Shown here piece by piece: positions 25,075 to 34,118 of a stretch of DNA of 64,000 nt. The first letter of the stretch is position 1; every line of letters begins with the position of its first letter. Source of the DNA: Nitrosospira sp. Is2. Lineage in GTDB: Bacteria; Pseudomonadota; Gammaproteobacteria; Burkholderiales; Nitrosomonadaceae. The position numbers and the translations under genes were made by a program. The stretch lies in NCBI RefSeq assembly GCF_033095785.1, contig NZ_CP137134.1, forward strand, positions 744,001 to 808,000, read 5' to 3'. The notes under the pieces are model-generated. The model had not been told where the DNA came from. It saw only the letters and a program-made list of their open reading frames with translations, and did not search any database.

Positions 25075-26505
25075 TTGAATAAGATATTCGACGTTGTTAT
25101 TGTCGGTGCGGGTACCGCCGGTTTAGCTGCGTTACGGGAAGTAAAGAAGCGTACTCGCAATTTCATCCTGATCAATGATGGCCCGTGGGGCACAGTTTGC
25201 GCCCGTGTTGGGTGCATGCCCTCCAAGACACTGATCGAAGCCGCGAACGCCTTTCATCACCGCGGGACCTTTGACGAATTCGGTATCCGGGGAGAGGAAT
25301 CGCTTACAGTCGACATTCCAGCCGTGCTGCGGCGCGTGCGCAGGCTCCGCGATGCCTTCGTTGCCAGTACGCTTAAAGCGACCAACGCGCTAGGCGAGCA
25401 GGCAATCAGCGGACAAGCGCGTTTACTTGGGGTGGGAAGGCTGGTGGTAAACGGTCGCGAACTGCACGCCCGCAACATCATCATCGCTACCGGATCTCAC
25501 CCGGTCGTGCCGGAAGCCTGGCGCACCGTCACACAACAACTGCTTACCACCGATACCCTGTTCGAGCAGGAAACACTGCCGCGCCGCATTGCGGTAATAG
25601 GCTCGGGGCCCATCGGCATCGAGATGGCACAGGCGCTTTCCCGACTGGGTATTGACATCGTCGCGTTTGGGGCGGAAACCGCTATTGCAGGATTAAGCGA
25701 TCCGCGGGTCAACGCGGTCGCGATAGATCTTTTAAGACAGGAATTTCCCTTGCATCTCGGAGAAAAGGCTGACCTGGATGCGGCGGTGATGAACGGTGGC
25801 CAAGGCGGCGCAGTGCGGGTGCGTGGCAAGGATAGCGTAGCCGTAGTTGATAGTGTTCTGGTCAGCCTGGGCCGGCGCCCTAATATCCAACATCTGGGCC
25901 TCGAAACCCTGGGTGTCGAACTCGATGAGCAGGGGTTGCCTCCAGTCGATCCCCATACCATGCAAATTGGTGATCTGCCCGTTTTCATGGCTGGCGACGT
26001 CAATGACGAAAAGGCGCTATTGCATGAGGCGACCGATGACGGTCACATAGCCGGAATCAACGCCAGCCGTTCCAACACAGCAATTTTTGCGCGTCGCACT
26101 CCGCTTGCGATCGTCTTTGCCGACCCCGGCATCGCGATGGTAGGGAAGCGCTTTGAATCCGGTGACAGCAACATGCTTGTGGGGGAAGCGGACTTTCACC
26201 ATCAGGGACGTGCACAAGCCGGTCAGCGCGACCGAGGCGTCTTACGCATTTACGCAGAATCGGAAAGCGGCAGGCTGCTCGGCGCAGAGATGTGCGTGCC
26301 GGCCGCGGAACACCTGGCGCATTTGCTGGCACTGGCTATCGAACGCTCGCTGACGGTCCACGACATGCTGCGATTGCCTTTCTACCACCCGGTCCTGGAG
26401 GAGAGTGTTCGCACCGCCCTGCGCGAGTTGGCGGCACAACTACCATCATGCGGCGAGTCCGACCTCGCGGGTTGCGAGCCTCTCAATGCCGAGGCGCTGG
26501 AATAA
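25075..26505 (+). CDS. Dihydrolipoyl dehydrogenase-like FAD pyridine nucleotide-disulfide oxidoreductase
   Basis: A 476-residue class I flavoprotein disulfide reductase. It has the FAD motif VVIVGAGTAGLAAL at the N-terminus, the redox-active pair in CARVGC, the NAD(P)-binding IGSGPIGIEMAQ, the second FAD motif FMAGDVN, and the C-terminal dimer/active-site motif YHPVLEESV with His and Glu. The TTG at 25075, with GAGGA before it, gives a family-like N-terminus (NKIFDVVIVG); an earlier TTG at 25042 is possible. No 2-oxoacid dehydrogenase, mer or glutathione genes are nearby, so whether it acts on dihydrolipoamide, or as a paralogue of the STH/mercuric reductase type, cannot be told. It appears complete. 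Confidence 0.85.
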   Translation: MNKIFDVVIVGAGTAGLAALREVKKRTRNFILINDGPWGTVCARVGCMPSKTLIEAANAFHHRGTFDEFGIRGEESLTVDIPAVLRRVRRLRDAFVASTLKATNALGEQAISGQARLLGVGRLVVNGRELHARNIIIATGSHPVVPEAWRTVTQQLLTTDTLFEQETLPRRIAVIGSGPIGIEMAQALSRLGIDIVAFGAETAIAGLSDPRVNAVAIDLLRQEFPLHLGEKADLDAAVMNGGQGGAVRVRGKDSVAVVDSVLVSLGRRPNIQHLGLETLGVELDEQGLPPVDPHTMQIGDLPVFMAGDVNDEKALLHEATDDGHIAGINASRSNTAIFARRTPLAIVFADPGIAMVGKRFESGDSNMLVGEADFHHQGRAQAGQRDRGVLRIYAESESGRLLGAEMCVPAAEHLAHLLALAIERSLTVHDMLRLPFYHPVLEESVRTALRELAAQLPSCGESDLAGCEPLNAEALE

Positions 26506-26835
26506 TCGCGCGGATTCATCCATACGTTGCCCCGTCCTGGTGATGACGTTACTGTAGAAAGTACGCATGCAACAGCCTATAATCGCTTCGATGCGAACGT
26601 CCATATGCCTGTTCCCCCCGGCAAGTCGTGATCGAACTCGCCCTTCATAATCGTTTATTTGTCTTAAACCGTTTACTTATCTCAGTCTGATTCGATTTAC
26701 ATACTGCGATTTTTCCAGCAGACACATGGCAAATCGTTTTGATGCGGATACCGTTTCCTTGCGTGTGCCCGAGCTATGCAATGATCGGTTCGCATAGAAT
26801 TTGTGAAGTCCTGGGCTACATGAGGAGTCTGTTTT
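26506..26835. other. Intergenic region before the CopD-like/SirB-like pair
   Basis: These 330 bases hold no supported gene. CCTATAATC near 26578 is a -10-like box on the plus strand, but no matching -35 was found at the normal distance. Confidence 0.3.
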
Positions 26836-27318
26836 ATGAACGAATTCGCGTTTGCCAGAGTACTCCACGTCTTGGGCGTTGTGTTCTGGATTGGTGGCGT
26901 AGCGATGGTAACGACGGTGTTGATTCCGGCGATGGCCCAAATGAGATCGTCATCCGAGCGAATGGAATTTTTCGGCCGTATTGAAAGCCGCTTCGCTCCT
27001 CAGGCACGCTTCACGACATTGCTCGTCGGTTTGAGTGGTTTTTACATGGTGCATATACTCAACGCCTGGAGCCGATTTGCAGAACTTCGCTACTGGTGGA
27101 TGCACGCCATGGTTCTGGTATGGGGGATCTTTACCTTGATGCTGTTCGTGGTGGAACCCTTCGTGTTGCGTCGGCAAGTCAGGCGCACGGATAACGGGGA
27201 CCCCGATAAAAACTTCAGACGGATGCGGCGCATGCACCAGGTATTGTTAAGTCTGAGCCTTGTTGCTGTTGCGGGGGCCGTGGCCGGCAGTCACGGCTGG
27301 ATGCTGCCAGGGGACTAA
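26836..27318 (+). CDS. CopD-like integral membrane protein
   Basis: A 160-residue protein with four hydrophobic helices (about 5-27, 55-74, 82-106, 134-152). It begins FARVLHVLGVVFWIGGVAMV, a pattern shared with the CopD/DUF2269-type membrane family in which histidines near the first helix may bind metal or haem. A basic, charged loop (RRQVRRTDNGDPDKNFRRMRR, in part) lies before the last helix. The ATG has GAGGAG 10 bases upstream. The next gene starts two bases after its stop, so both are made from one mRNA. The function is not established; the family link is a motif reading. Confidence 0.7.
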   Translation: MNEFAFARVLHVLGVVFWIGGVAMVTTVLIPAMAQMRSSSERMEFFGRIESRFAPQARFTTLLVGLSGFYMVHILNAWSRFAELRYWWMHAMVLVWGIFTLMLFVVEPFVLRRQVRRTDNGDPDKNFRRMRRMHQVLLSLSLVAVAGAVAGSHGWMLPGD

Positions 27319-27320
27319 GC

Positions 27321-27713
27321 ATGAGCTACGCGGCGATAAAGATGATTCACGTCACCAGCGTAGTCATCAGCTACCTGCTGTTTTCACTACGTGGGATATG
27401 GATGATGCAGGACTCCGTAGCCCTGAAACAACGCTGGGTTAAAATAACGCCTCACATCGTCGATACCGTATTGCTGACAAGCGCCATCGCCCTGGCTGTC
27501 AAGATCGGGCAGGACCCGATACATGACTCGTGGCTCGGCGCCAAAGTTGTGGGTCTGCTGATATATATTGCGCTTGGCATGGTGACACTGCGATTTGGCA
27601 AAACCCGCAATGCGAGGATTTACGCGTGGATTGCGGCTCAGTTTGTTTTTTTTTACATCGTTCTCGTTGCGGTGACAAAAAACCCGGCATTATATTTCGG
27701 TGCAACCTCGTAA
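27321..27713 (+). CDS. SirB2-family membrane protein
   Basis: A 130-residue protein with four transmembrane helices (about 5-25, 43-62, 70-90, 98-122). It fits the SirB family: AIKMIHVTSVVISYLLFSLRG at the start, PHIVDTVLLTSAIALAV in the middle, and WLGAKVVGLLIYIALGM with a conserved Lys. The name comes from a Salmonella invasion-gene study, but in free-living bacteria the role is unknown. It is co-transcribed with the CopD-like gene. A GAAACTA/TAGTTTC hairpin lies just after the stop but lacks a T run. Confidence 0.8.
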   Translation: MSYAAIKMIHVTSVVISYLLFSLRGIWMMQDSVALKQRWVKITPHIVDTVLLTSAIALAVKIGQDPIHDSWLGAKVVGLLIYIALGMVTLRFGKTRNARIYAWIAAQFVFFYIVLVAVTKNPALYFGATS

Positions 27714-27964
27714 TACTGAAACTAAAGATAGTTTCGGGTCGTCAAAAAACAGCTCTACAACGCGGTAAAATCCCAGCGTACGATTTACAGTGCATAGCAC
27801 TCCACGCGATATTGCTTTAAGCTCAACCTTTTGGTTCTCCAAGAAGTGATATTGGAACTGTTTTTTCGACTTTATACTTCGCCTCATTTCATTCCCCTGT
27901 CCGATCACGGTCGGTTCTTTTCACCTGACATGCAGATTTCTCCACTTTCCACTCATTGCCAGAC

Positions 27965-30325
27965 ATGCTAGCGCGTTGGTGGATTTATCTTCTCGCTGCT
28001 GTTTCCGCACTGGGTCTTCTCGCGGTTTTATTGACCGGTTTCGCCGCTCTGGTTACGATTCCCACCCTTCCGTCGCTGGAAGCCCTGACCGAATATCGCC
28101 CCAAAATTCCTTTGCGCGTTTACAGCGCAGAAGGGATCCTCATAGGCGAATTCGGTGAAGAACGGCGGGAAATGGTAAAAATCGGCGCGGCTCCCCAGCG
28201 CCTCAAGCAGGCCATCCTTGCAGCGGAGGACGATCGTTTCTACCAGCATGGCGGGGTGGATTACATTGGCATACTGCGCGCAGCCTACTCCAATTTCACC
28301 TCCGGCGGCGTACGGCAGGGAGCCAGCACGATCACTATGCAGGTCGCGCGTAATTTTTTCCTGACGAAGGAAAAAACCTTAACCAGAAAATTCAGCGAGG
28401 CTTTGCTTGCCTTCAAGATCGAACATAGCTTGAGCAAGGACGAAATCCTCGAACTCTACTTTAATCAGATTTATCTGGGGCAGCGAGCTTACGGTTTTGC
28501 CGCCGCCGCGCAGGTCTATTTTGGAAAATCTCTGAATAACATTAATCTCGCGGAAGCAGCGATGCTCGCAGGTCTGCCGAAAGCGCCGTCGCGCTTCAAC
28601 CCCGTAGTCAATCCCAAGCGCGCCAAGACACGCCAACTCTACGTCCTCAGGCGCATGAATGACCTTGGCTATATCTCCAGCGAAGAGTTCAAAGGAGCGG
28701 AAAAACAACCGATACAGGTGAAGCGCGAGTCACAGGAATTTGGAATGCGCGCGGACTATGTGGCGGAAATGGCGCGTCAGGCAGTTTTCGAACGCCATCA
28801 GGACGATACGTATAGCAAAGGTTTTAAAGTCTATACCACGGTTCGGCGATCGGATCAGGAAGCCGCCTATAAAGCAGTGCGTCAGGGCGTAATGGACTAC
28901 GACCGGCGTCACGGATACCGCGGTCCCGAAGCGGTGATAGATTTATCGAAAAACGGCGCCGATCGGGAGGAGATGCTCGAAGATGCGCTTCAGGAAGTGG
29001 CCGATAGCGGTGACATCCACGCCGCTGTCGCCTTGGCCGTGGATCCCAAGCTGGTACGGGCGTATCGCAGAGGCGGAGAAATTGTTGAGATCAGCGGAGA
29101 TGGCCTCAAGTTCGCGCAAAAATTTCTTACTACCAAAGCTGCCCCCGGCCAGCAGAATATTCGCCCGGGCTCATTAATCCGGATACGTAAAAACGATAAG
29201 GGAGCGTGGCAAATTATACAGCTCCCTCAGGTCGAAGCCTCACTGGTCGCGGTGAATCCGCGGGATGGCGCGATCCGTGCCATAGTGGGCGGGTTTGACT
29301 TCAACCGAAACCAATTCAATCACGTCACGCAGGCATGGCGTCAGCCAGGATCGAGCTTCAAGCCATTCATCTATTCTGCCGCGCTGGAGAAGGGTTTCAC
29401 GCCCGCAACGGTCATCAATGATGCGCCCCTTTCCTTCACTGCCGAAGAAACAGGAAGCGAGCAGTGGGATCCGCGGAACTATGATGGAAATTACGAGGGT
29501 CCATTGCGCATGCGCGAGGCGCTGGCGAAATCGAAGAATCTGGTCTCCATCCGCATTCTGCAGTCCATCGACGTTCAATATGCGCAGGATTACGTTGCCC
29601 GCTTTGGATTCGACCCCAAGCAACACCCTCCCTATCTGACAATGGCGCTGGGCGCCGGATCGGTGACGCCTATTCAAATGGCGATTGGTTATGCGGCATT
29701 CGCCAATGGCGGGTTCCGGATATCACCCTATTTCATCCAACGCATCGAAGATGAAAAAGGCAACATCCTGGAACAGGCAAAACCCGTGCTGGCGGGAGAG
29801 GGGGCGAAGCAAATCATTGATCCTCGTAATGCATTCCTCATGACCAGCATAATGCAGGATGTGGTGCAGCGCGGCACGGCCACTAAAGCACGACAGCTCG
29901 GTCGTGCCGATCTGGCGGGAAAGACAGGCACGACCAGCAATTATGTGGATGCATGGTTTTGCGGCTATCAAGGAGATTTGGTCGCTATTGCCTGGATCGG
30001 CTTTGACAACCCCAAATCCCTGGGAAATAACGAAACCGGGAGTCACGCCGCCTTGCCAATGTGGATGAGCTATATGGGCCAAGCATTAAAAGGCATGCCG
30101 GTTTCCGTTTATAAGCCACCTTCCGGAATTGCAACCGCGAAAATCAATCCCGAAACGGGCTTGAGAGAACCGGCCGGCACCTTGACGGAATATTTTTTGG
30201 AGGAGCAATTGCCCCCGGAAGCGGAGGATAAGGTGGAAAAGGTGGAAAAGGTGGAGAAAGTGGACAAGGTGGACGGTCATCTGAAGTCGGTAGAAGACAT
30301 CATAAATGAGTTCCTGTCCCCTTGA
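27965..30325 (+). CDS. mrcA: Penicillin-binding protein 1A (bifunctional transglycosylase/transpeptidase)
   Basis: A class A PBP of about 786 residues. One N-terminal transmembrane helix is followed by the GT51 glycosyltransferase domain (catalytic Glu in EDDRFYQHGGVD; GASTITMQVARNFFL; an OB-like insert) and the transpeptidase domain (nucleophile Ser in RQPGSSFKPF, SKN in AKSKNLVS, KTG in AGKTGTTSNYVDAWF). It polymerises and cross-links peptidoglycan in the periplasm. The ATG at 27965 was preferred to the TTG at 27956; neither has a clear ribosome site. The C-terminus carries an unusual VEK/VDK repeat before the last 17 residues. It converges on hemB with 45 bases between the stops. Confidence 0.95.
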   Translation: MLARWWIYLLAAVSALGLLAVLLTGFAALVTIPTLPSLEALTEYRPKIPLRVYSAEGILIGEFGEERREMVKIGAAPQRLKQAILAAEDDRFYQHGGVDYIGILRAAYSNFTSGGVRQGASTITMQVARNFFLTKEKTLTRKFSEALLAFKIEHSLSKDEILELYFNQIYLGQRAYGFAAAAQVYFGKSLNNINLAEAAMLAGLPKAPSRFNPVVNPKRAKTRQLYVLRRMNDLGYISSEEFKGAEKQPIQVKRESQEFGMRADYVAEMARQAVFERHQDDTYSKGFKVYTTVRRSDQEAAYKAVRQGVMDYDRRHGYRGPEAVIDLSKNGADREEMLEDALQEVADSGDIHAAVALAVDPKLVRAYRRGGEIVEISGDGLKFAQKFLTTKAAPGQQNIRPGSLIRIRKNDKGAWQIIQLPQVEASLVAVNPRDGAIRAIVGGFDFNRNQFNHVTQAWRQPGSSFKPFIYSAALEKGFTPATVINDAPLSFTAEETGSEQWDPRNYDGNYEGPLRMREALAKSKNLVSIRILQSIDVQYAQDYVARFGFDPKQHPPYLTMALGAGSVTPIQMAIGYAAFANGGFRISPYFIQRIEDEKGNILEQAKPVLAGEGAKQIIDPRNAFLMTSIMQDVVQRGTATKARQLGRADLAGKTGTTSNYVDAWFCGYQGDLVAIAWIGFDNPKSLGNNETGSHAALPMWMSYMGQALKGMPVSVYKPPSGIATAKINPETGLREPAGTLTEYFLEEQLPPEAEDKVEKVEKVEKVDKVDGHLKSVEDIINEFLSP
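30230..30274 (+). repeat. 9-bp coding repeat in the mrcA 3' end
   Basis: Five copies of a nine-base unit (AAGGTGGAA and variants) encode KVE/KVD triplets in the C-terminal tail of PBP1A. In-frame expansion or loss would change the tail by three residues per unit. Confidence 0.8.
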
Positions 30326-30370
30326 GATCGAGCGGGAAATTACGTCATATCTTAGACGCCACTGTTCCTT

Positions 30371-31369
30371 CTACTTCACCCATTGCGCTGCGTCGAGGGC
30401 GAAGTAAGTCAAAATAGCGTCCGCGCCTGCGCGCTTGAACGCCAGCAAAGCCTCGAGCACGCACGCTCTTTCGTCCAGCCAGCCGTTTTGAGCAGCAGCC
30501 TTAAGCATGGCGTATTCTCCACTCACCTGATAAACAAATGTTGGCGCGCCAAACTCGTCCTTTATGCGCCGAACAATATCGAGGTAGGGCATACCGGGCT
30601 TGATCATCACCATGTCAGCCCCCTCATCCAGATCCAGGCCAACCTCCCAAAGCGCCTCATCCGAGTTGGCGGGGTCCATCTGATACGTGTATTTATTGCC
30701 CGCCCCCAAGTTGGCGGCAGAACCAACCGCGTCGCGAAAAGGGCCGTAGAAACTGGAAGCATATTTCGCAGAGTAAGCCAGAATACGGGTATGAATGCAC
30801 CCCGCGTTCTCAAGAACGGCTCGAACTGCGGCGATGCGCCCGTCCATCATGTCTGATGGCGCCACTACGTCCGCGCCCGCCTGAGCGTGTATCAGGGCCT
30901 GCTGCGCCAGAACGGCTACAGTTTCATCGTTCAGCACATAACCACTGTCATCAATCAGTCCATCCTGGCCATGACTCGTGTAAGGGTCGAGAGCGATATC
31001 GGTAATAACGCCAAGCTCGGGAAAACGCTTCTTCAGTTCACTCACGACACGCGGCACAAGTCCCAAAGGATTGGCCGCTTCGGCAGCGGTCAGATCTTTA
31101 AGGCTCGAGTCGATAACCGGAAAAATAGCCATCGCCGGCACGCCGAGCTCCAGGCATTTTTCCGCCTGATACAGTAGCAGGTCAAGGCTCTGCCGCACCA
31201 CGCCAGGCATTGAGGATACGTTCTCCTCGCGTTTGTTTCCATCCAGGACAAATACGGGATAAATCAGATCGTCCGGGTCCAGACGATTCTCTCGCATCAG
31301 GCGACGTGAAAAATCATCGCGGCGCATACGCCGCATTCTCTTCTGTGGAAATTCGCTTAAAAATGACAT
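30371..31369 (-). CDS. hemB: Delta-aminolevulinic acid dehydratase (porphobilinogen synthase)
   Basis: A 332-residue HemB joining two 5-aminolevulinate molecules in tetrapyrrole synthesis. Schiff-base lysines are seen in AYSAKYASSFYGPFR and MIKPGMPYLD, and the signature VYQVSGEYAM is present. The metal site region reads DIALDPYTSHGQDG, with Asp in place of the zinc-binding cysteines, so this is the Mg-dependent, non-zinc type. It lies alone, convergent with mrcA and downstream of the structured engB-hemB gap. Confidence 0.96.
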   Translation of the reverse strand: MSFLSEFPQKRMRRMRRDDFSRRLMRENRLDPDDLIYPVFVLDGNKREENVSSMPGVVRQSLDLLLYQAEKCLELGVPAMAIFPVIDSSLKDLTAAEAANPLGLVPRVVSELKKRFPELGVITDIALDPYTSHGQDGLIDDSGYVLNDETVAVLAQQALIHAQAGADVVAPSDMMDGRIAAVRAVLENAGCIHTRILAYSAKYASSFYGPFRDAVGSAANLGAGNKYTYQMDPANSDEALWEVGLDLDEGADMVMIKPGMPYLDIVRRIKDEFGAPTFVYQVSGEYAMLKAAAQNGWLDERACVLEALLAFKRAGADAILTYFALDAAQWVK

Positions 31370-31465
31370 GGTTGCGGCCTAAAAAGAAATAAATTGATAA
31401 ATATATAAAACCGGGGAACTTGTCCGCGAAATCTTTATCTTACCTGCAGACGTTATTTATTGTCT

Positions 31466-31559
31466 CCCGCTTTTCCTCCCTGAGCGGGTTACCTTAATCC
31501 CTATTAAGGTAGTTTGCCCCCGGTTTTATTCCCCTTTAACCGGGGGTTTTTTATTTTTT
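31466..31559 (+). ncRNA. Candidate small RNA: two hairpins followed by an intrinsic terminator
   Basis: Three successive stem-loops are seen in 94 bases: CCCGCT/AGCGGG (31466-31488), a perfect nine-base stem TACCTTAAT/ATTAAGGTA with a CCCT loop (31490-31511), and CCCCCGGTT/AACCGGGGG (31517-31546) followed by TTTTTTATTTTTT. The T run is only on the plus strand, where no gene lies upstream (hemB and engB are both on minus). A short plus-strand transcript is the simplest explanation. No convincing promoter was identified, so the 5' end is unknown and the call is tentative. Confidence 0.4.
31517..31559 (+). terminator. Strong plus-strand intrinsic terminator in the engB-hemB gap
   Basis: A nine-base GC-rich stem (CCCCCGGTT/AACCGGGGG) with a 12-base loop is followed by T6-A-T6. 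It overlaps the engB stop codon region from the opposite strand. No T run follows the hairpin on the minus strand, so it does not look like the engB terminator. Confidence 0.8.
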
Positions 31560-32177
31560 CAGGTCAGCGACTTCTCCCGGATCGGTTTTCTCCTCCAGCC
31601 ACGTTCCGAGCAAGGTCGCGGCTTCTTCCACCCCTTCCCTCGTTAAACTGGAAAATAACTGTACACTGCCTTGCGGGTAGGCATCCTGCAACAAAGCCTG
31701 CACTTGGCTGAGGGTTTTTCGAGCCTGCTGTCTGGAAAGCTTATCCGATTTCGTAAGCAGCACATGCACCGGCTTTCCCGTTGGCGCGAACCAGTCGAGC
31801 ATCTGGCGGTCAAGCGGCGTTAACGGGTGACGCACATCCATGATCAGGACCATGCCGTAAAGGGGTTCCCGCGTTTGAAGATAAGTGCTGAGCAAGCGTT
31901 CCCAATGCTGACGAATTTCAGAGGGTACTTTAGCGTAACCATAACCCGGGAGATCCACCAAAAAGCCATGGTCCAACTGGAAAAAATTCAGGTTTTGGGT
32001 ACGTCCAGGGGTCTTGCTGACGAAAGCAAGACGACTGCGGTTGGTAAGCGAGTTGATTGCGCTGGATTTACCTGCATTGGAGCGTCCGGCGAAGGCGATC
32101 TCCACGCCATCGGGCGCAGGCAATTGCCGCAACTGATTAACGGTAGTGTAAAAGGATGCGTGCTGAAAAACAGACAT
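31551..32177 (-). CDS. engB: Ribosome biogenesis GTP-binding protein EngB (YsxC/YihA)
   Basis: A 208-residue small GTPase needed for 50S subunit assembly. G-motifs: GRSNAGKSSAINSLTNR (G1, about residue 31), TPGRTQNLNFF (G2), DLPGYGYAKV (G3) and TKSDKL (G4). The length is normal for the family. The ATG is at 32177; the upstream coaX gene ends 71 bases away on the same strand. Confidence 0.95.
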   Translation of the reverse strand: MSVFQHASFYTTVNQLRQLPAPDGVEIAFAGRSNAGKSSAINSLTNRSRLAFVSKTPGRTQNLNFFQLDHGFLVDLPGYGYAKVPSEIRQHWERLLSTYLQTREPLYGMVLIMDVRHPLTPLDRQMLDWFAPTGKPVHVLLTKSDKLSRQQARKTLSQVQALLQDAYPQGSVQLFSSLTREGVEEAATLLGTWLEEKTDPGEVADLKK

Positions 32178-32248
32178 GTTTTCTTACTCAGGACGGGCAA
32201 CACGAGAGGAGATTAATTTGAGCGCTGCGTCGACAGTTCGGTTCGCCG

Positions 32249-32998
32249 CTACGGCGGCGTTTCGGGATTTTCCTGAGCAATTGCAAATAAACCCTCCAAT
32301 ACAAGGTTATCAATCACTTTGACCGTCACGCTAAGCTGGGATTGGAGCAGCTGAGCCGCTCCGCCGCTCAGGATACAGACAGGCGCATGGCCCAGGGTAT
32401 TGGTGAGCAGAGCCGCCATGCGCTCGACGGCGCCCGCCATGGCATGCGTCGCGCCGCTGTATATCGCATCCGCCGTACTGTCCGGATAATCGCAAAATTC
32501 CCCGTCATCCTTGTTCGGGACTGCGGTATTACCGATGAGGGTCTTTCGCATCAGATCAAAACCGGGTGTAATGATGCCGCCAAGGAATTCTCCTGTGTCG
32601 GAAAGCGCATCCACCGTCATAGCGGTTCCGGCGTCAACCACAAGACAACCCTGCCGTTCCGTCTGCCATGCCGCGACTAGCGCTGCCCAGCGGTCGCTGC
32701 CCAACTGAGCCGGATTGGCGTAGTAGTTGCGTACGCCGCACTGGTACGCGACAGCGATAGCCCAACGCGGCTCTATATTCCATCGAGAAAACAGCATAGA
32801 CAGTTCGGCTTTGGCCTCAGCCCCGGCAACATCGGAAACCATGATACACGAGGGTTCCCTCAGTTTTTGCCATTCCTGCTCCAGCAACGTGATTTCTTCT
32901 TGCGCCACTGCTCCTCTTTGGAGCCAAGTAAGTCCGTCGCGTAACGCCCACTTGATGTTTGTGTTGCCTGAATCAACCAGTAGAAAAAGCGGATCCAT
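32249..32998 (-). CDS. coaX: Type III pantothenate kinase
   Basis: A 249-residue CoaX that phosphorylates pantothenate, the first step to coenzyme A, with an ASKHA fold. Motifs: LLVDSGNTNIKWAL at the N-terminus (phosphate loop), QLGSDRWAALVAAW (substrate), VDAGTAMTVDAL and GGIITPGFDLM, and CILSGGAAQLL near the C-terminus. It starts one base after the birA stop, so the two are translated from one mRNA, the usual birA-coaX order. Confidence 0.95.
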   Translation of the reverse strand: MDPLFLLVDSGNTNIKWALRDGLTWLQRGAVAQEEITLLEQEWQKLREPSCIMVSDVAGAEAKAELSMLFSRWNIEPRWAIAVAYQCGVRNYYANPAQLGSDRWAALVAAWQTERQGCLVVDAGTAMTVDALSDTGEFLGGIITPGFDLMRKTLIGNTAVPNKDDGEFCDYPDSTADAIYSGATHAMAGAVERMAALLTNTLGHAPVCILSGGAAQLLQSQLSVTVKVIDNLVLEGLFAIAQENPETPP

Positions 32999-32999
32999 G

Positions 33000-33989
33000 T
33001 CACTCCATCTTGTACAGCGTGATCTCGCCGCTGTTAAAGCGCTGAACCCCGGCGAAAGTTCTTAGAAGCAACGATCCGTCATCTGCCACGCCATGAATCA
33101 CGCCTTCAAGACTGGAGCCGTCGGGGAAGCCAAGTCTGACTACTTTATTTTCACAACAATGATGAGCCAGCCACTCTTGCTTAAACAGACTGAAGCCTTC
33201 GCGCTCAAAATCTCTTAATGCACTTGTGAGCGACATCAGGAGCGCAGCCAGGAATCTATTGCGGTCTGGGGTCTCCCCGCTGATGGAGTACACGTCCGTG
33301 ACCCCCTGATCTATGCGCGCGTGGGTCACGTTCGACAGTTTCAGGTTGAGCCCCACCCCGATCACGGCCATCGTGGGGCCAAGCATATCTCCGTGCAATT
33401 CGATCAGGATGCCAGCCAGCTTGCACATGTTATAAAGAACGTCGTTGGGCCACTTCAACACGGCGCCCTCCACGCCCGCGGACTCAAGTGTGCGTATTAT
33501 GGCTAATCCAATTACGAGACTTAAACCCGCCAGCAAGCTCGCCCCATGCTGGAACCGCCATAGCAAGGAAAAAGCAAGGCCGTCACCCAAGCCGGAGTAC
33601 CACCGCCGCCCGCGTCGACCCCGCCCGCTAGTCTGCAATTCCGCGGCCACCACATGAATATGTTCGCTACCGGCGCCGCTCCCTCTAGCTGCCCTCTGCA
33701 GTAAATAACTGCTGGTAGAATCGATGATGTCGAGCATTTCGAGATTAAAGCGGTTTGCCTCGCCGCCGAGGTGTTTCAGAACGGTGTCTCGCTCCAGCCA
33801 TTGCACCGGACCGAGCAGGCGGTAACCACGGCCATGAACTTTCTGCAACGTAAGACCCGTCTCGTTCACGTCATTCAACGCGATCGATATACTCGCCCGC
33901 GAAACCCCCATAGCCCGGGCGATTATCTCGCCAGAATGAAATTCGTTATCGCTCAGGAGGCGCAAAATGGAAAAAGTGAGGGGCTTCAT
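33000..33989 (-). CDS. birA: Bifunctional biotin-protein ligase / biotin operon repressor BirA
   Basis: A 329-residue BirA. Residues about 1-60 form a winged-helix domain (RLLSDNEFHSGEIIARAMGVSRASISIALNDV), so it can bind DNA. The ligase domain follows, with the biotin/AMP loop TSGRGRRGRRWYS, LKWPNDVLYN and KLAGILIEL, and a C-terminal SH3-like domain (DGSSLEGVIHGVADDGSLLLRT). It biotinylates acetyl-CoA carboxylase BCCP. It is the first gene of birA-coaX and is divergent from glnS. Confidence 0.96.
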   Translation of the reverse strand: MKPLTFSILRLLSDNEFHSGEIIARAMGVSRASISIALNDVNETGLTLQKVHGRGYRLLGPVQWLERDTVLKHLGGEANRFNLEMLDIIDSTSSYLLQRAARGSGAGSEHIHVVAAELQTSGRGRRGRRWYSGLGDGLAFSLLWRFQHGASLLAGLSLVIGLAIIRTLESAGVEGAVLKWPNDVLYNMCKLAGILIELHGDMLGPTMAVIGVGLNLKLSNVTHARIDQGVTDVYSISGETPDRNRFLAALLMSLTSALRDFEREGFSLFKQEWLAHHCCENKVVRLGFPDGSSLEGVIHGVADDGSLLLRTFAGVQRFNSGEITLYKME

Positions 33990-34118
33990 CTTAGCGAGTG
34001 TAGTCTAAATATCGGGGATTGCGCTAGAGAGGCGCCATTGCGCAGAACGTGCTCGGATTAGCGTAATGAAACGACATTAGCTCTATAATGACGGCGATTG
34101 AAAGTTTGAGAGACCAAC

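Noticed and set aside
27718..27735. GAAACTA/TAGTTTC hairpin after the SirB-like gene
   Set aside because: A 7-bp stem but followed by GGGTCGTC without a T run, so not called as a terminator.
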